From Daphnia pulex (lineage: Eukaryota; Arthropoda; Branchiopoda; Diplostraca; Daphniidae): DNA of 64,000 bases. Positions 34,236 to 50,100 of the stretch are shown piece after piece. Each line of letters begins with the position of its first letter. Positions within the stretch are counted from its first letter, which is position 1. The notes under the pieces are model-generated. The model did no database searches. It had not been told where the DNA came from and was given only the letters and a program-made list of their open reading frames with translations. The stretch spans positions 3,906,001-3,970,000 of the forward strand of contig NC_060023.1 in NCBI RefSeq assembly GCF_021134715.1, written 5' to 3'. The translations under genes and the position numbers were made by a program.

Positions 34236-34369
34236 GAGCAGTCTAACATCCACGTTTCACAAATTTGTGTCCAAAATGGCCCAATCAGCGTAAGCGTTTT
34301 AAAGATGCTGTACGCTGATTGGCCATTTTGGTCACAAATTTGATGGTAACGCAGGATGTTAGACTGCTC
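34236..34369. repeat. hairpin MITE-like inverted repeat (~57-bp arms)
   Basis: The left arm (34236-34292, starting GAGCAGTCTAACATCC) and right arm (34311-34369) are inverted copies with a few differences around an 18-base loop. Flanking bases GAAT and ATTC extend the symmetry. It lies in the region upstream of TAF12 and encodes no protein. It could be a foldback MITE or transcribe to a long hairpin. The target duplication is unclear. Confidence 0.7.
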
Positions 34370-35756
34370 CATTCTCTGCGACTCTGCGCTTTCTTCGAAA
34401 CCCGAAAAACCGCACCGATTTTGTTTTGTTTTGTTTTAGAACCTTAGTTGACCTTAGAAACATTATTTGAAGATTTTATTATAAATTTGCTCTGTATGGT
34501 GTTTGCGGATTGTTTAGACTAATTAATCTTTTTCGTAAAGCATTCTCGCGCATTCTCGGAAAAAAAAATTACTACCGGAGAAGATAACTTGGAATAAACA
34601 CTGAAACGAAGGAACTTCGACCATAAATTAGTAGATGATGATTTCGAATTGACTTTCGCTCAACGATCTTTTAATTTGTAGTATATACAATGAGTCATTT
34701 CAAAATTTTGTTTACGTTGGCTAGTGTAGCCCATTTTCGGTATTCTTGGACACACGAATTTAATATGAATATGAATCCGAATTAATTTCGTTTTAACTTT
34801 TAACGAGTGTAATTTTATCGGTGAAAGTCTACTGTATAACACAATTTGGGTGAGAACTCGCAAGCAAGCAATTAGCAAGGCTCTTAAATGAAAAAAAAAG
34901 TTAAAACGTCGAATGAAGACAGTTGCAGTATGAAGTACAATTTATTACAATCAGAATGACAACAGAAACAAAATCAAAATCAGGTATTACAAGTCGGTTT
35001 AAACCGAACAAAAAAAAGTAAATTTAACTGTTTAACAAATTCCAGTTGAAGATGGGAAGTTCTGTTATTCAATTTTACTCTGGTTTTGCCTGTATTGCTA
35101 CCAATTGCATAGCCGTTATAAAGCTTGTGTCAACAGGTTTTGAAAACAAGCGTCATAAACCAATAATTTCATGATCTCAGAGCAATCGCAAATTTTAATG
35201 GTAAATTTCGATCTTTAAGGTCACTATGAATTATTTACAGGTTTACCGTATTAAATTTAAACCATAATCAGTGGTGAACGACGGAAAAAAATCGTTATCT
35301 GAAGCGCACAGTCTTATAGTTGATCGATAGCTGACGAGGAGATGTTGAGATATTTACCAAGAGAAAAATGAGATCAATGAAGGGTTAGTTTGAAGGAATG
35401 CCATTAACTTGAACGATAGATTTACATTACAGATACGAAATAATCGAATAGAATTGCGCTCATTTCAGCACCAATGGAATCCAAAAAATTCCATTCATCA
35501 TGACGTCTTAACACTAAAAGATTATCAGCCGTTCAGAGAAAGCATCAAGACAAGAAATTGCATTTTAAAGTAAATTTTTTAATTTCATAAAATCCGAATG
35601 AATATTACGATCTATCAAATTAATTACTGCTACCTAATGCTGTTCGATAGTCAAAATCAGAGTTTACATTTTCTCATTGCTGTCAATTGAAAACGAGCTA
35701 ATAATAACGACTGCATTTCCATGAGAATTCGATTTTGAAATAAAAATCATTAGAAC
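34370..35756. other. intergenic, AT-rich; 3-prime flank of the minus-strand gene
   Basis: No ORF with a domain was found. The minus-strand 3-prime UTR of the gene ending at 35757 probably occupies the right side. Confidence 0.4.
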
Positions 35757-37814
35757 TCAACACTGTTCTTCCTTTATTTTTCGTCTCAAGCTGAGGGGAA
35801 TGTCCTCATCCGAAGCAAAATTCTCGATTTTTGATGGTTTGAAATCTACCGAGTGTTTACCTGGTTTTGGTATGTCTTCTCTCCGTTTGATTCTTTTGGG
35901 GACTGGTTGAGTTACCCTTATATAAAAAGAATTTTAGCATGAGCTGATTACTTGTTAGTAAAAGAAGAATGCATACCTGTGTATTATTTTGATGTTTCTA
36001 GAATTTGCAAGATCTTCCACAAAGGCGGTCCATTCTGTATCAAATGAGCTTTTCCACTCTTCCCATTTCTCATCAGAAACTATAGGATCCGATTGAATCA
36101 ACGCTGTATCAACCGATACTGCATTGGAAGGTGGGATAAGTTTCACTGAATTCCCAAACGATTTAACTTTTAATTTAGGCGGTTTCATCGCCTTGCTGGG
36201 TGATTGCTTCACGTCCAACGGAGAACTATTTACAGTCTTCGCAGCCACCGCTGCATTTACTGGATTTAGTAGCTTTGTAGAATTAGAAGGGATATCAGGA
36301 CGTAAGCTGTCGCATCCTAATGGAGTTAGTTGTTTTTTCGGCTGAGGAACTATAGCGTGAATTGGAACTGTTTCAAATTGGCTACATTTTGTTGAACTAT
36401 CATGAACCGTAGTCGATCTTTCACCGCCTAAATCACGTTGATTCGTATAACTAATAACACTCTTTCGTTCTTCGTTTTTCTTGATAAAACCAACAGATAT
36501 TGCTTTATTATTCATTGAATGTTGAATAACACTAACTCCAGCAAAACCACTGCCAATGTTACTTTGGGTTTTAACAGATGACGACCCAGTTACAAAAGTA
36601 GTTTGATCTGCTTGAGAATTTGTTGACGGACGAAACGCTGTTTCAGTTTCAGCACTTGCATAAAATGGAATAAAGGCACAATTTTTTGAAGTTGTCTTGG
36701 AAAGCTCTTGACTGTGGTAGTTTTGTTGAGGATTCTGATGTGGTCTCGTTATCTCACGGTTTTCAAAAACATTATGTTGTTCTTGCGGACATGCTGAACG
36801 AACGCATTCTTTGTTTTGTCGTATTACATGATGTCCGACTGAAGCGCATTGGATTTTAGAGTCCCACTGCTGTTGTCCGTGAGGCAATATGTGCTGTTGG
36901 TTCGTTCGACCGGCCGGTAATGTGTACTGTTGATTCAACACATATTCACGAGATGCAACTACCGATGAATTTTCTGTTTGACGTAACAGACTCGGTGCCG
37001 CATCAAATGATTTACTAAAAGTTTGTTGCCGGTCTTGATCCCGAAAATTCATTGTGACTGCATTCTCCGGATAAGGAAGAGACGATGAGCGTTGCTCTTG
37101 GTAAACATTTGTAGAATTACAATCTTGCCCATGTGGTACTATTGCAGTCGATTGAATAAACGGTTGTCTTACGACAATATCAGAATATTGAGAAAAATCA
37201 GCTGCTTTTGACGCATAGTCTTGATGCAAATACGTTGGAGCTGGAACAAAATACTCATTTGTTCTATAAGGAACTTGCTGCTGCTGCTGAGCTTGATATG
37301 TCACTGATGTATCAAAATTGGTATTTAGGTTTGTAGCCATTGAGAAGGTTGGAACTTGATTTAATGGTATTTTCGATGAGGGATCGCATACTTTTGAATA
37401 ACCGTTGTTTTCCCAGACATTCTGTTCTTCATACTGAATTGCAGGCTTATGGGTAATGATTTGTGAGTTATTGGGCTTGGCATAGGATGCACTCCTAGGA
37501 TCACTATCCCTTGCACAGGATTCATTAACCTGATATGCAGAAGGAACCTTCTGTTGGTAGGTAATTTGTTCACAAAAGGGCCTAGAATAATATCGGGGCA
37601 CAGATGATGTTCCATGGGATGATTGAACAGGCGGATAGTTTAACTTGATCACATCTGAATATGACGTAGGGTTATAAGTATAAGGCTCATTCTTTTTTAA
37701 ACCACACTTTGTTTCAATCAAGTGTGGTTCACTATTGGCAATATCATCTCTGGGTTTTCCTGGATGTCCTTGGAAGAACTGCCGAGTTCCTTGAATCATC
37801 TGAGAAAAATCCAT
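35757..37814 (-). CDS. large disordered protein of unknown function (665 aa)
   Basis: Two exons join in phase 2: 35977-37814 and 35757-35916. The body is rich in Gln, Ser, Asn, Tyr and Pro with no repeats or membrane segments, i.e. mostly disordered. The C-terminal 110 residues look structured and conserved: W-E-E-W-K-S-S-F-D-T-E-W-T-A-F-V-E-D-L, then a basic P-K-R-I-K-R-R nuclear-localisation-like motif, then an acidic-polar tail ending S-L-R-R-K-I-K-E-E-Q-C. A 5-prime UTR acceptor (TTTAATAG) lies just upstream of the ATG, so further non-coding exons exist. The predicted location is nuclear (inference). It is divergent from Dab across a 1.5-kb spacer. Confidence 0.75.
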
Positions 37815-38962
37815 GTTGAATCTAGATTCCTATTAAATATAAAATTTAAAAAAATTGTTCAGAACTGTTGATTATGTTGAAATTAGTCCATCTAGAAAAA
37901 TGCAGGAAAAAAAGATCACAAGATAATCATAGCCTACATGTTATGTAAGAAATTTACAACACCTATATGGGCTTACAATTTACAAAGCTTTTGTCATTGT
38001 CATTAGAAAATGCAGGACTGCAGCTAAAAAACAATTTAAATATGTGTCAAACTGCCAAAGTAAATACCTGAATTATCGCGTACGCGGAAGACAACACGTT
38101 CACCAAGAAACATCAGCCATTATAAAAATTTGTTTTCTGTGAACACCAGCCTTTTTTAGTACCTTCTCTTAATGACAAAGGAAAATGGCATGATGCTTTC
38201 ACCATTTAAAAATGTTGTGGATGAAAAATAAAACAGCTCTCCGCTAGGACTTTAACACAAGTAATATCAACACCATCTGTCTGACAAGAATCTTCAATCT
38301 AGTTTAGCATATTTGCCCTGTTGCCCTACACGGCCTTTGAAAAAGGCCTGCACGGTGTATACGCAAAAAGCATTACTAGCGCTAGTGAACAGACAAAATT
38401 AAACGGATGACAAGAACGAAAGAGTAGGCCTATTTAAATTGTTGTGGGCCGAAACATGCTTGTTAATATCTATAGTTTGCTTTAAATAATTAAAATAAGT
38501 TAAAGTGCAAATTCTTAGAGTAGATATCGATTACTAAATTTAATGAGTAGCTAATGGGAAAAAAACTCAAAATTGAAGAAAAATTCAATACTTTTAGTAA
38601 TTATAGGCTACCGGTTACCTGCTAACTCTCGGCATGACTCAGAATATGCATAAATTACAAAATTTTAATAAAAGAACCAAAACTACTCAAGTAGACAAGT
38701 TACTCAATTCAGCTAGCCTGCTAGCGCCCATCGAGTAGCCAGGAGAAACGGGTGTTGGCTGTAAACGCGCAAATGGCAACGCTTGAATTCGCCAGCTGAG
38801 AATGACGAGTCAATGAATTAAGTTTCCGTAATTTCTAGTGAATTGTTTATGTAAACAAAGTTAAAATCAGTTTTCCATTACTCTCTGTTTTGTACACTTT
38901 TTAGAGTGTCGTGAACTACTATGGCCGAGGTATAATCTAATCATTCCTTCTGACAGCTTCCT
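37815..38962. other. bidirectional promoter spacer between the 665-aa gene and Dab
   Basis: Non-coding AT-rich spacer. A mini-ORF ATGGCCGAGGTATAA near 38921 could be an upstream ORF of the Dab transcript. No TATA box is clear on either side. Confidence 0.4.
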
Positions 38963-39292
38963 ATGGAAGTTGATCATCACAACAATCTCGGCGTCGGGGT
39001 TAGGTCTCATCCTTTAGAAGAATTTTTAGTTGTCATGTTTTCTGATCAGTCTTATCTAGAATGTAGACTGCTGTGGTGTCATTTTGATAACCTTACAGTG
39101 ATAAAATTTTCAGTCACTGGTCTGGCAGACACAACCCAACCCATGATAGTCAATCGTTTCCTTGGGTCTGAGAGGGTTTTTATCCTTCATGTAGGACCAA
39201 GTTTACTCCCTCTTCCTTTTGGTGCCAGATCATTTTATTTTCTCTCAGCTGTAGCACCTCATTGTTTATCTCACAAGTTTTTTTTAAATTAA
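38963..39292 (+). CDS. 109-codon ORF immediately upstream of the Dab start (uORF or separate exon)
   Basis: The ORF begins ATGGAAGTTGATC and encodes a mixed hydrophobic 109-aa chain (M-E-V-D-H-H-N-N-L-G-V-G-V-R...) that stops 4 bases before the ATG at 39297. I recognise no domain. An acceptor-like TTCTGACAG precedes it. If it is in the Dab 5-prime leader, it would be a long uORF requiring reinitiation; alternatively it belongs to a separate small gene, or the first Dab exon lies elsewhere. Confidence 0.3.
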   Translation: MEVDHHNNLGVGVRSHPLEEFLVVMFSDQSYLECRLLWCHFDNLTVIKFSVTGLADTTQPMIVNRFLGSERVFILHVGPSLLPLPFGARSFYFLSAVAPHCLSHKFFLN

Positions 39293-39296
39293 AAAA

Positions 39297-42200
39297 ATGA
39301 GTGATGTTGAGTCAGGATCTGAATCTGATTGTTTATTCATTAAAGGTGTGATGGAATGCCAGTTCTCATCATTCTGTCAATCCAACATGATTCGAAAGGA
39401 TCCCATTTTCAAAACTCTAATGCTGTCTCGTAAAGGTTTGTGAAGACAAAGTATTATTTTTACTTGACCATAAATTTACTTTATTTGAACAGGGACAGTT
39501 GAGAGACCAGCTGATGTGAATGATCCACTTCGTTTTTCTGGTGATGGAGTAACATTTCGTGCCAAGCTAATAGGTGTCTTGGAGGTGAATGCCCCTAGAG
39601 GAGACAGACTTTGTCAAGAGGCACTTGGAGAACTGAAAATGGCTATTAAGGCTGCTGGGGAACATAAGCAAAGAATCATTATATGTATAGCCTTAGATGG
39701 GCTCAGGTTGAGGGACGAGCGCACTGGGGTACGGAAATAGTCCTTGGTGTTGACATGGGTTTCACAGTTGAATTCTTATACCTCAATTTTGCAGGACTGC
39801 CTCTACCATCATGCTGTCCACAAGATATCATTCATCGCCCAAGACATGGCAGATCCTCGGGCGTTCGGTTACATTTTCGGATCTCCCGATCAGGGTCATC
39901 GCTTCTTTGGAATCAAAACTGATAAACATGCAAATTTGGTATGCAACCGAATTCAAAGTTTGTGTTTGCACGTCTTTTCACTAACTGTATTTTTAGGTCG
40001 TGGTGGCGATGCGAGACCTATTTCAAGTTGTTTACGACTTAAAGAAAAAGGACGTAGAAAAGAACAAGCAATATTCGTTTGATGGCAGCGGGAATAAAAC
40101 GGTATCAAACAAAAACCTTTGAATTAGAAACAAATCTAAATATTTTTTGCTTTAGAATGGTGTGCAGCATTTATCTGATTCCATGGATAGCTTAGATCAG
40201 ATGTTGGCATTGGGTAGCCATTTGAATGGCGGTCGATCTGAAATGTCGGCTATTCAGACAGCCGATTTGTTGAATCTTCACGCTGAAGAAAAATCAAGTG
40301 GCTCTTTCGATCCTTTTGTTACATCATTCACGCCAACAACAGTGTCAAATTCAGCCACTAAATCAACCACAGTGGCCCCATTGTTGTCAGTGCCCCCAGC
40401 TCTCCCTCCCCCACCATCAGCAATAGGGAATCTTTCTTGTGGCATGGCGAACGTCTCTCAACCAGAGCTAAAGGCAAACGTTTCTGAAAACTTTAGTGAC
40501 TCGTTCGTCTCTCTTGTACCACCACTTCAACTCACGCCATTAGTTCCTCCACCAACCAAGTCACCGAAAGTCAAAGCTAGTAGCTCCACTGTGTCACACT
40601 ATTCTACTATTCGGCCTAGGAAGAAGTCTGGCAACGACAAAGACCCAATGCCGGCGCCAATCAATCATCCACAGCAGAAATGTCTATCTTCGGAAATGCC
40701 CACCATCGTTAACGCCTTACCTCCACCGTCATCCGCCAAGCTTTCAACTCTGCATGTACGCAAGATAACGGGCGAAAAGACCACCAGCTTAAATTTGGCT
40801 GCCACTTTACCACGACCAACCAGCGCTAATTCAAGTACCAACTCGTCACCTAGGATCGTTGATTGTTTTGATAGCCAGCCTTTTGCAGCAAGTTTTTCCG
40901 TAGAACCGGCACCAACTGCACCGACAGATCATGTGGATGTTTTTACTGAGTTGGATCCACTAGGAACGGGACGCAGTAGACCCTATGTCGACAAGAAAGA
41001 CTTTTTTCAAGATCTAAAAAAGACGTCATTAGGATCCAAAAGATTGCTCAAACAATTGAGCACGTCGCAAGTTGAGACTATCGACCAACAACATGCTAAA
41101 GATTGGCATGCACAGTTGTCAGAAGATCCATTTGGAAGCTTACACTTTGCCCCCATGCCCGAGGCCGACCCTTTTGATACTCAGTTTGCCTCCATGGCTC
41201 CACCGCTTTTTTCTGCTCCGTTTCATTCATCGTTATTAGTTGAGTCTTCGTCTCCACCCATCCCCACTTCCTCCAGTAGCTATTCGAAGGTCTCTAAAGC
41301 AATAAATCCCATATCCCCTCGTCCAAGGAACAGTGCATCCTCTATCACGAATACGCCCTTGCGAGTTTCAACGGCAAAGTCCAGTCCTTCCCGTTATCCT
41401 CGAGGAACACTTCGGGTGACTCTGCCTATCAGGCAAAGTCAGTCGGATAGTGACAATGAGATGAATAACGTGACCCCTCAAATACCATCCTCGCCGAATC
41501 AAGCTCGGCGTAATCAACACACCACCAACCCACACGCCATCAATGACGCCACTTCACTCAGCAGTTTAAGTTGGTCACCACGAGGTCCGAACACACAGCG
41601 ACCAAGTCAACTTGGGTCTGTTCATCATATGGGTACTGAAGTTACAACCGTAAGTGGAGCGGAAGACTCGCCTCTTCCACCTTTAGATTTGTCGTCAAGT
41701 GAAGATGATTCATCGTCCAGTTCTGTTGAAGATGAACAGTTACAAAGAGAACATTTGCAACTGCAACATTCGCCGAAACAACATTTGCAGTCATTGCAGC
41801 AAGAATCTGTTTCGGGCTTGGCAATATTACCAATGCCTCCACAGCCACCTCCTCGTCCGCCTGTTCTCCGGCCGCCACCATTGCCTCCCAAAGGACAACC
41901 GCCACTTATACCACAGCGACCAGTTGTAACCCCTACTGATGAACTCATTTATAGTGGGCAACAAACGCCACCGCTTCCGATTCCCGTTCGGAAACCAAAA
42001 CAACCGTTGTCAGTATCTAGTTCCCTCTCTAGAGGACAGAATGTCACTCGTCACCTTTCTCGAGAAGATGGAGAGGAATCGCATCGTCCAGTCAAACCGA
42101 TTCAGTCGAAACTAAATCAAATATCCCTATTGCAACTGTCTAACATGTCCTTGGCTGAGTTAGCGGATACCCTTCAGCTGCCACCTGCGCGACTAACCAG

Positions 42201-43614
42201 CATGACTTTGACAGAATTAGCCCTGCGACTGGCAGAGTTAAATAAGATGACAAAAGAAGAAGTCAAAGTTGAAAATAAGAAAACACGCCATTCCGAAAAG
42301 AAATTCCCGCCATCGCATCCTTACTTCCCGACAACTGGAGGAGAAGAGGAGGAGGAAGAAGAAGAAGACAATGAAGAAGAGGAAGACGAAGAGGAGGAAG
42401 AAGAGGAAGAAGAAGAAGAGGAGGAGGAGGAAGAAGAAGAAGAACCAGAGCCCGTTGAAGTAAAAGTAGATGAAACGGAAATCTGTTATAAAGGTGGTAA
42501 AAAGTACGAAATACTCAGCGATGCTCCCGAACCAGAGGATGATTCTGCTACTCGACACGCTAAAGCGCCTCAACCGACGAATACTCAAACAGAAGCTCGT
42601 CCATCTGAAATCTCAAAGGTGTCTGATAGCGACCGATACGCTGCTCTTAGAGAGATAATGGAACAAGATTTGGCTGTGTCATCCACCGCTCAACAGGATG
42701 AGGAAATGGGAAATGGTGATTCCGAATTTGCAAATTTTGATGAAGTCACACAAGTGCTTGCATACTCAGCAACACAAGAAGCCGGATTTCTGTATGGCAA
42801 CCCCCCAGTCGCGTCCGTCGGTAAAACAGTTTCCCCTATTTTCGGATTTGAAGATGATTTTAGCCACATCCAGTTGAATCGATTGACTGAATCGCCATAT
42901 GATAAGACTGGTGCCCGACCCAAGACTGCGGTGCAATGTCATCCTAGCGGAAATTCTGTATCTTCCGGAAGTGCCGAATTTGATCACTTTGCCGAGGAGG
43001 ACTCGGCAGTAAAATCAGCAGCAACTCACACCGTTTGGAATGGTTCGACACAGAAAGATTACAATTTTTCTGAAACGCCTGCAGATGAAGAGGAGGAGGA
43101 AGATGAATCAGAAAGAATAGAAGTCATCGAGAAAGAAGATAACGAAGCCATTGATGATTTGGCTGACAAGTTTGCTGCTTTTGAAGCACGCTTCCCTGCC
43201 AACCCAGTTGAAGGATTTGGTGATTCGTTTGCAGATTTTGACCTTTCCTCAGATAAAATGGTTACCGAACCAAATATTCCACCCGTTTCAGATTCGTTTG
43301 CTGTCGATTTTAGTTCAGCTTTTAGTGAGGCTAAGGATCCGGATCATCAGCTAAAGACCAAAGGAGATCAGTTGGTCAAGAAATCGACATCAGTAAACAT
43401 CTTTTCACGAGTAGACGATCCCTTTGATGACGACTTCTTCCAACCGGATCTGCCTCCAGCTAAAGCTTCTTCCCCTGCACCTTCTAATTCTCAAATGGTT
43501 AAACAACCATCTGTTCATGTTTTTAATACGATCGTCGAAGACCCTTTTGCGTGGGTTCAACCCTTCGACGATAACATTCAATTTGATGACGTTGACGATG
43601 AATTTACTCTTTAA
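39297..43614 (+). CDS. Dab: Disabled (Dab), PTB-domain endocytic adaptor
   Basis: Five exons join in phase: 39297-39435 (or ending at 39345), 39493-39728, 39795-39938, 39997-40101 and 40156-43614, giving 1,360 or 1,330 aa. Exons 2-4 encode a PTB/PID domain of the Disabled type: G-D-G-V-T-F-R-A-K-L-I-G, R-G-D-R-L-C-Q-E-A-L, G-E-H-K-Q-R-I, H-H-A-V-H-K-I-S-F-I-A-Q-D and R-A-F-G-Y-I-F-G. It binds NPxY tails of LDL-receptor-family proteins and phosphoinositides. The long last exon is disordered, with many D-P-F motifs (for example E-D-P-F-G, A-D-P-F-D, D-D-P-F-D) for the AP-2 ear. It also has proline-rich SH3 ligands near 41835-41930 and a glutamate-rich run at about 42340-42450. This fits a clathrin adaptor also acting in Abl/Reelin-type signalling. 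The N-terminal exon is the least certain part. Confidence 0.9.
42340..42450 (+). repeat. polyglutamate-coding GAA/GAG tract inside Dab
   Basis: About 36 nearly uninterrupted Glu/Asp codons using mixed GAA and GAG. Tracts of this kind vary in length between alleles. The antisense ORF over it (phenylalanine-rich) is a shadow. Confidence 0.8.
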
Positions 43615-44303
43615 AACTATCATTTAAAAAGTCGGAACCTTGTCTATTGCGGATTGACGTACTATCTTTTCTCTTGCGCTAAAAATTTCTTTGTCGTTTC
43701 TGCCATCCCCTGTCCCCAACAATAACAAAAAAGAAAGCATCCAAGTAACATTTTCTGTCATATCTGTATTTATGACCAGTCATGGAAAGTGGACCTGAAA
43801 GTGTGGCAGAATAATAGTTCACCAAATCTCTTGGTGCATCTTTGTTGATGCCAAATGATGTCAATTGGCATAGAAAATGTGACGGGCTAGTCATCTTATT
43901 TTTTATTTGTGATTGTATTTTCGTTTCGTAGCCACTTACCATTTTACCCTTCTTTTAATTTTTTTAATTTTTTTTGCTGAACATGAATCAAGGACTCAAT
44001 ATTGTTTCTTTTTCTCGCTTTTTTTTGCTCTACCCAAGTACCCATACACAGCCTCCACTTGTTTTCGCTATTTGGCAGTTACTCCCTTCGTCAAACATGA
44101 TCATAGTTTACAGCAATTTTCCTTTGATTCCTGGAATCAAAACACGATCCATCGTGTATCTTTTATTCTATGTACCTTTTTCATTTCCAGCGGTAATGCA
44201 TTATTAAACGTTTTAGTATGAAAATGTACGCATTTTATTTTATTTTACGAATTCAAAATGAAGACAAAATACAATAAGTTGCTAGTAATAGATGAAAAGA
44301 GCA
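43615..44303. other. convergent 3-prime ends of Dab and CDK8
   Basis: Both genes end here and should have their 3-prime UTRs in this spacer. The ORFs present lack domains. AATAAA-like words occur, but I cannot place the poly(A) sites. Confidence 0.5.
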
Positions 44304-46608
<2,305 letters not shown>

Positions 46609-47191
46609 GCTAGTTATTGCATGAATGCAAATCAATTTGTGTAATGTTGATATTTTTTCTTGTTGACGATTTTTGGTTTGTTATACTGTAATGACGTTTG
46701 CCAGATGGAGGAAATGAAGAGCAGACGGAAAAAACTAAAAATTCAAATAAAAGGCAGAGCAATAGATACCTGGTCGGTTCTCGGCCGTGTTGGCTTCCCT
46801 ATCCCGGTTTCAGGGTAACCGTGGTCCGATTTGGAAAAATTGATGAGCGCCTCTAGTGAGTGTGTCAGGTACTACGTGAAGCCAGCCAATCAGGAAGGGT
46901 CTATGAAAAACTCATTGACCAATCACAGCTTACTTTTCTACAAGAAGTGAACAATAATAAAAAGGTAGAAGTATCCAACTGTCAAACCTCTAAGTCATAT
47001 ATAAGTGTCCTATTTTTCTAAGTGTTCTCACATTCTTACATTTTATTGTTTGTTTGTGTAAAAAAAATATGTAATGACATGGTATGTTTAGTTTTCAGTT
47101 ACTTTGAATTTTATTCTAGTGTAGTTACAAATGGGTATTTATTAAAACGAATCATTTTCTTGCATACAATGTTTCATAAATACAGAGGTAC

Positions 47192-50100
47192 CTACGCAAG
47201 TTTTGCTAATTTTTTGTTTTTTTTTACATTTGCTGAAGCTTCAGCTAACAAAAGATTTTTTAGTCTTTTTGATTCAAAATAATATCTAACTCCCACATAT
47301 TCTCTTATGAGGTAAGGTAACTTTTCATCTCGATGAATGTCACAAAAAATGGGAACCAAATGACAAGTTGAAATTTTCTCCATGCACTCTTGAAATGACT
47401 CCTCTTCATACATTTGGCCAATTGGCTCAAAATGACCCTCAATTACCTTTTCTATCACTCTGAATGTTTGGAACATATTTACAGTGACAAAGATCAAAAA
47501 CCCCTTATTGCGCATTCGAGTATAATGATCTGCAGTGAAGTCTTCTGGCAACTCCAGTTCCTCGCAGCGAAGGGATTTGTAACAGTCAGGACATTTTGAC
47601 ATACTCTTCCTTGTGTGAATCATATAACCACACAAATCATAAATCAAAATATCTTTGACGAAATTAGAATTCGCTGGTTCGTTAATTTTATCAACAAACC
47701 GAATTGTTATTTCCTTCAGTAGTTTATCTTCTAATACTGATCTCAGGTCGGAAGCTCGAATGTCACTTTCCTTGGCTTGACGTTTAAGGCATTTTGACAT
47801 TGTTACTAGGATGTTCATCTGCTCAACATTGTCAACGTTTGCTCCTTGTATAATCGTGGATAATCTTGCTCCAAGAGACACATAGCGAATGATTTGTTGA
47901 AAAGAAGTCACCGTGGGATGAGCATCAACACCACGTACAATGCCGAACAGTCTCTGTATGAATTAGAAAAAAAGTTATTGAGTAATTGCAATAGAAATGA
48001 TAATCACGATTAAAATTCGTTTCACCTCTACTGGATCTTGATTCATTTTTCCAGTGAGGACTACTGTATAGCCTGCGTTAAACATTTCTTCAGTTAACGC
48101 AATAACGCTTCTTATAGTCATTCTCCATCCATGTACGGTTGTCAAGGAACAAAACATTTTTCGGTTTTTGTCCTTTTCATAAATCCTCTCAGTTACTGCT
48201 AGAACTGCTAACATGGCTTCAAGTATTTGTTTCCTGCCTTTCACTTTTTCATCATGTGCATTTATCCACCAGTTATTGGGAGTGATTCCTTCTTTGATAT
48301 GTCTACCGTTGAGTACGTCAAAATTGTCATTCACAGTCTTTGTAAGCCGCTCAATGTGTTCAGTACCTAACAATATGTAATAATCAATAGCATTTTAAAT
48401 TGATTGATTAATTATGGAAAATACCTTCAAACAACTTTTTCAGCCGTTTTTCATTTGCAGTAAAGGCTGGCATTTCACGGTAGATTTTAAAAGCAAGAGC
48501 ATTTCGTTCCGAAAATGTTTGAGCAGCTAGTCTGACGTTCATTTTTTGAAAATTGTTTGGTTTTACGTGCGCTTCAGTTAATCGGCAGCATAACATCAAT
48601 TGCAAACCTTTCTGGGCTTCCAGTAGATGTTCATACGAATAAAAATTTACGTTGTGTCCCTGGAACTACAAATAATATTTAGAATTACAAATTAAGTAAA
48701 ACAACATTAAGAAAAATAAGTTACCTGAACTAATTTATGTTCAAGCATATGGTTTCTTGTGCATTTCAACAAATGAGGAACATCGTGGAGGCAATGAATT
48801 TTCACTGAAGGATCCATAGGGTGTAACATGGAATTAACTCCATCTTCCGTTCCAGAAACACCAAAATGGGAATACACCGTTTTGTTTGTGGAAAACCCAT
48901 CACATACGCTTGCTTTCGTTATAGCTCCAGCTTGAAACAGACGCGCAATGCTTTTCGTAACTAGTTCTAGCAAAACTGTACCAGATGCTCCACCCTTTGT
49001 TCCAAACCACGCAAACGGTTGAATCCAGCCTTTATAAAATGGTCTGAACACAAACACTAGGACATGGTCTGCCAAACCATTTGGGACCATAATGGAAACT
49101 TCACCTGCAAAGTCTACTATGCCTTTCCACTTCAGACCTTTACTGTCCCATCTCATGTCCTTGGTTATTGATATTTCGTCCCACATTATAACTCCCCAGC
49201 GCTGCCATGCCAGTAATCCTTTGAACGCATCGGATATCTGCTCGAGCGCAAGCGAATTAAATCCAAACTGACACTCGGAAGAACTTAACATCCTTCTCAT
49301 CGTTGACTGACTAGGAAGAGGTAGAAGTCCAATTTTCCGTATGTGCACATATGCTGAATAACTTTTCATCCTTAGGATGACGCACTGAATTAGAAAGGAA
49401 TGGTCATATCTCATAGTCTTTCGGTGTCTGTTACGTTCTGGATCAATTTTGGCCTTGGCAATAAACATCTTAACAACCACTTTTTCCTATAAAAAAATTT
49501 GACAATTTATTGAGAAAAGAATAGTATTTCTGAGTTTCGGTGTAGCATGGGGTTCAAATAATAACTTACCGTTTCTGAAAGATGTCTTAGCTGATAATCT
49601 AGTCCATTTGTTTTTTCTTTTTGAACCATGATTTGGCATTCTTTGCGTAGATCTTTAATCAGCTTACAGGCATCCTTGAAAGACATAAAATTTTAAATTA
49701 TAAAAATAATGATGGCATTGTTTGAAATCATAAATACCCTTTGTTTTCCTTTCAGAACTTTAACTTGTTTCAGACTGTTATCTAGTTTCTTTTGTTTCTC
49801 AGCTAACTTAGATTTCTTCTTTTTCTCCTTTGAAATTGGTATTTTTACTTCAATTTTACTTGACCTTTTATACAGGTATTTCTTCAAAAAAAGACATTTA
49901 ACGCACAGTCTGTTCTTTTCTGAAATGGTTCTGCAATATTTCGATCTTAACACGCCAGCTTTGTCCAATGTAGCAGAAAGACGAGATGACAAATTAACAT
50001 TTCTGAACCTTTCTTGAGGAATGCCAGAACAAATTTTTCGATCGTTGAAATCCTTTATCAATTGCGAAATATCTTCAATTGTTGTGAAATGGTTTGACAA

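Noticed and set aside
42238..42588. Minus-strand phenylalanine-rich ORF resembling a membrane protein
   Set aside because: It is the antisense of the Glu-rich tract in Dab.
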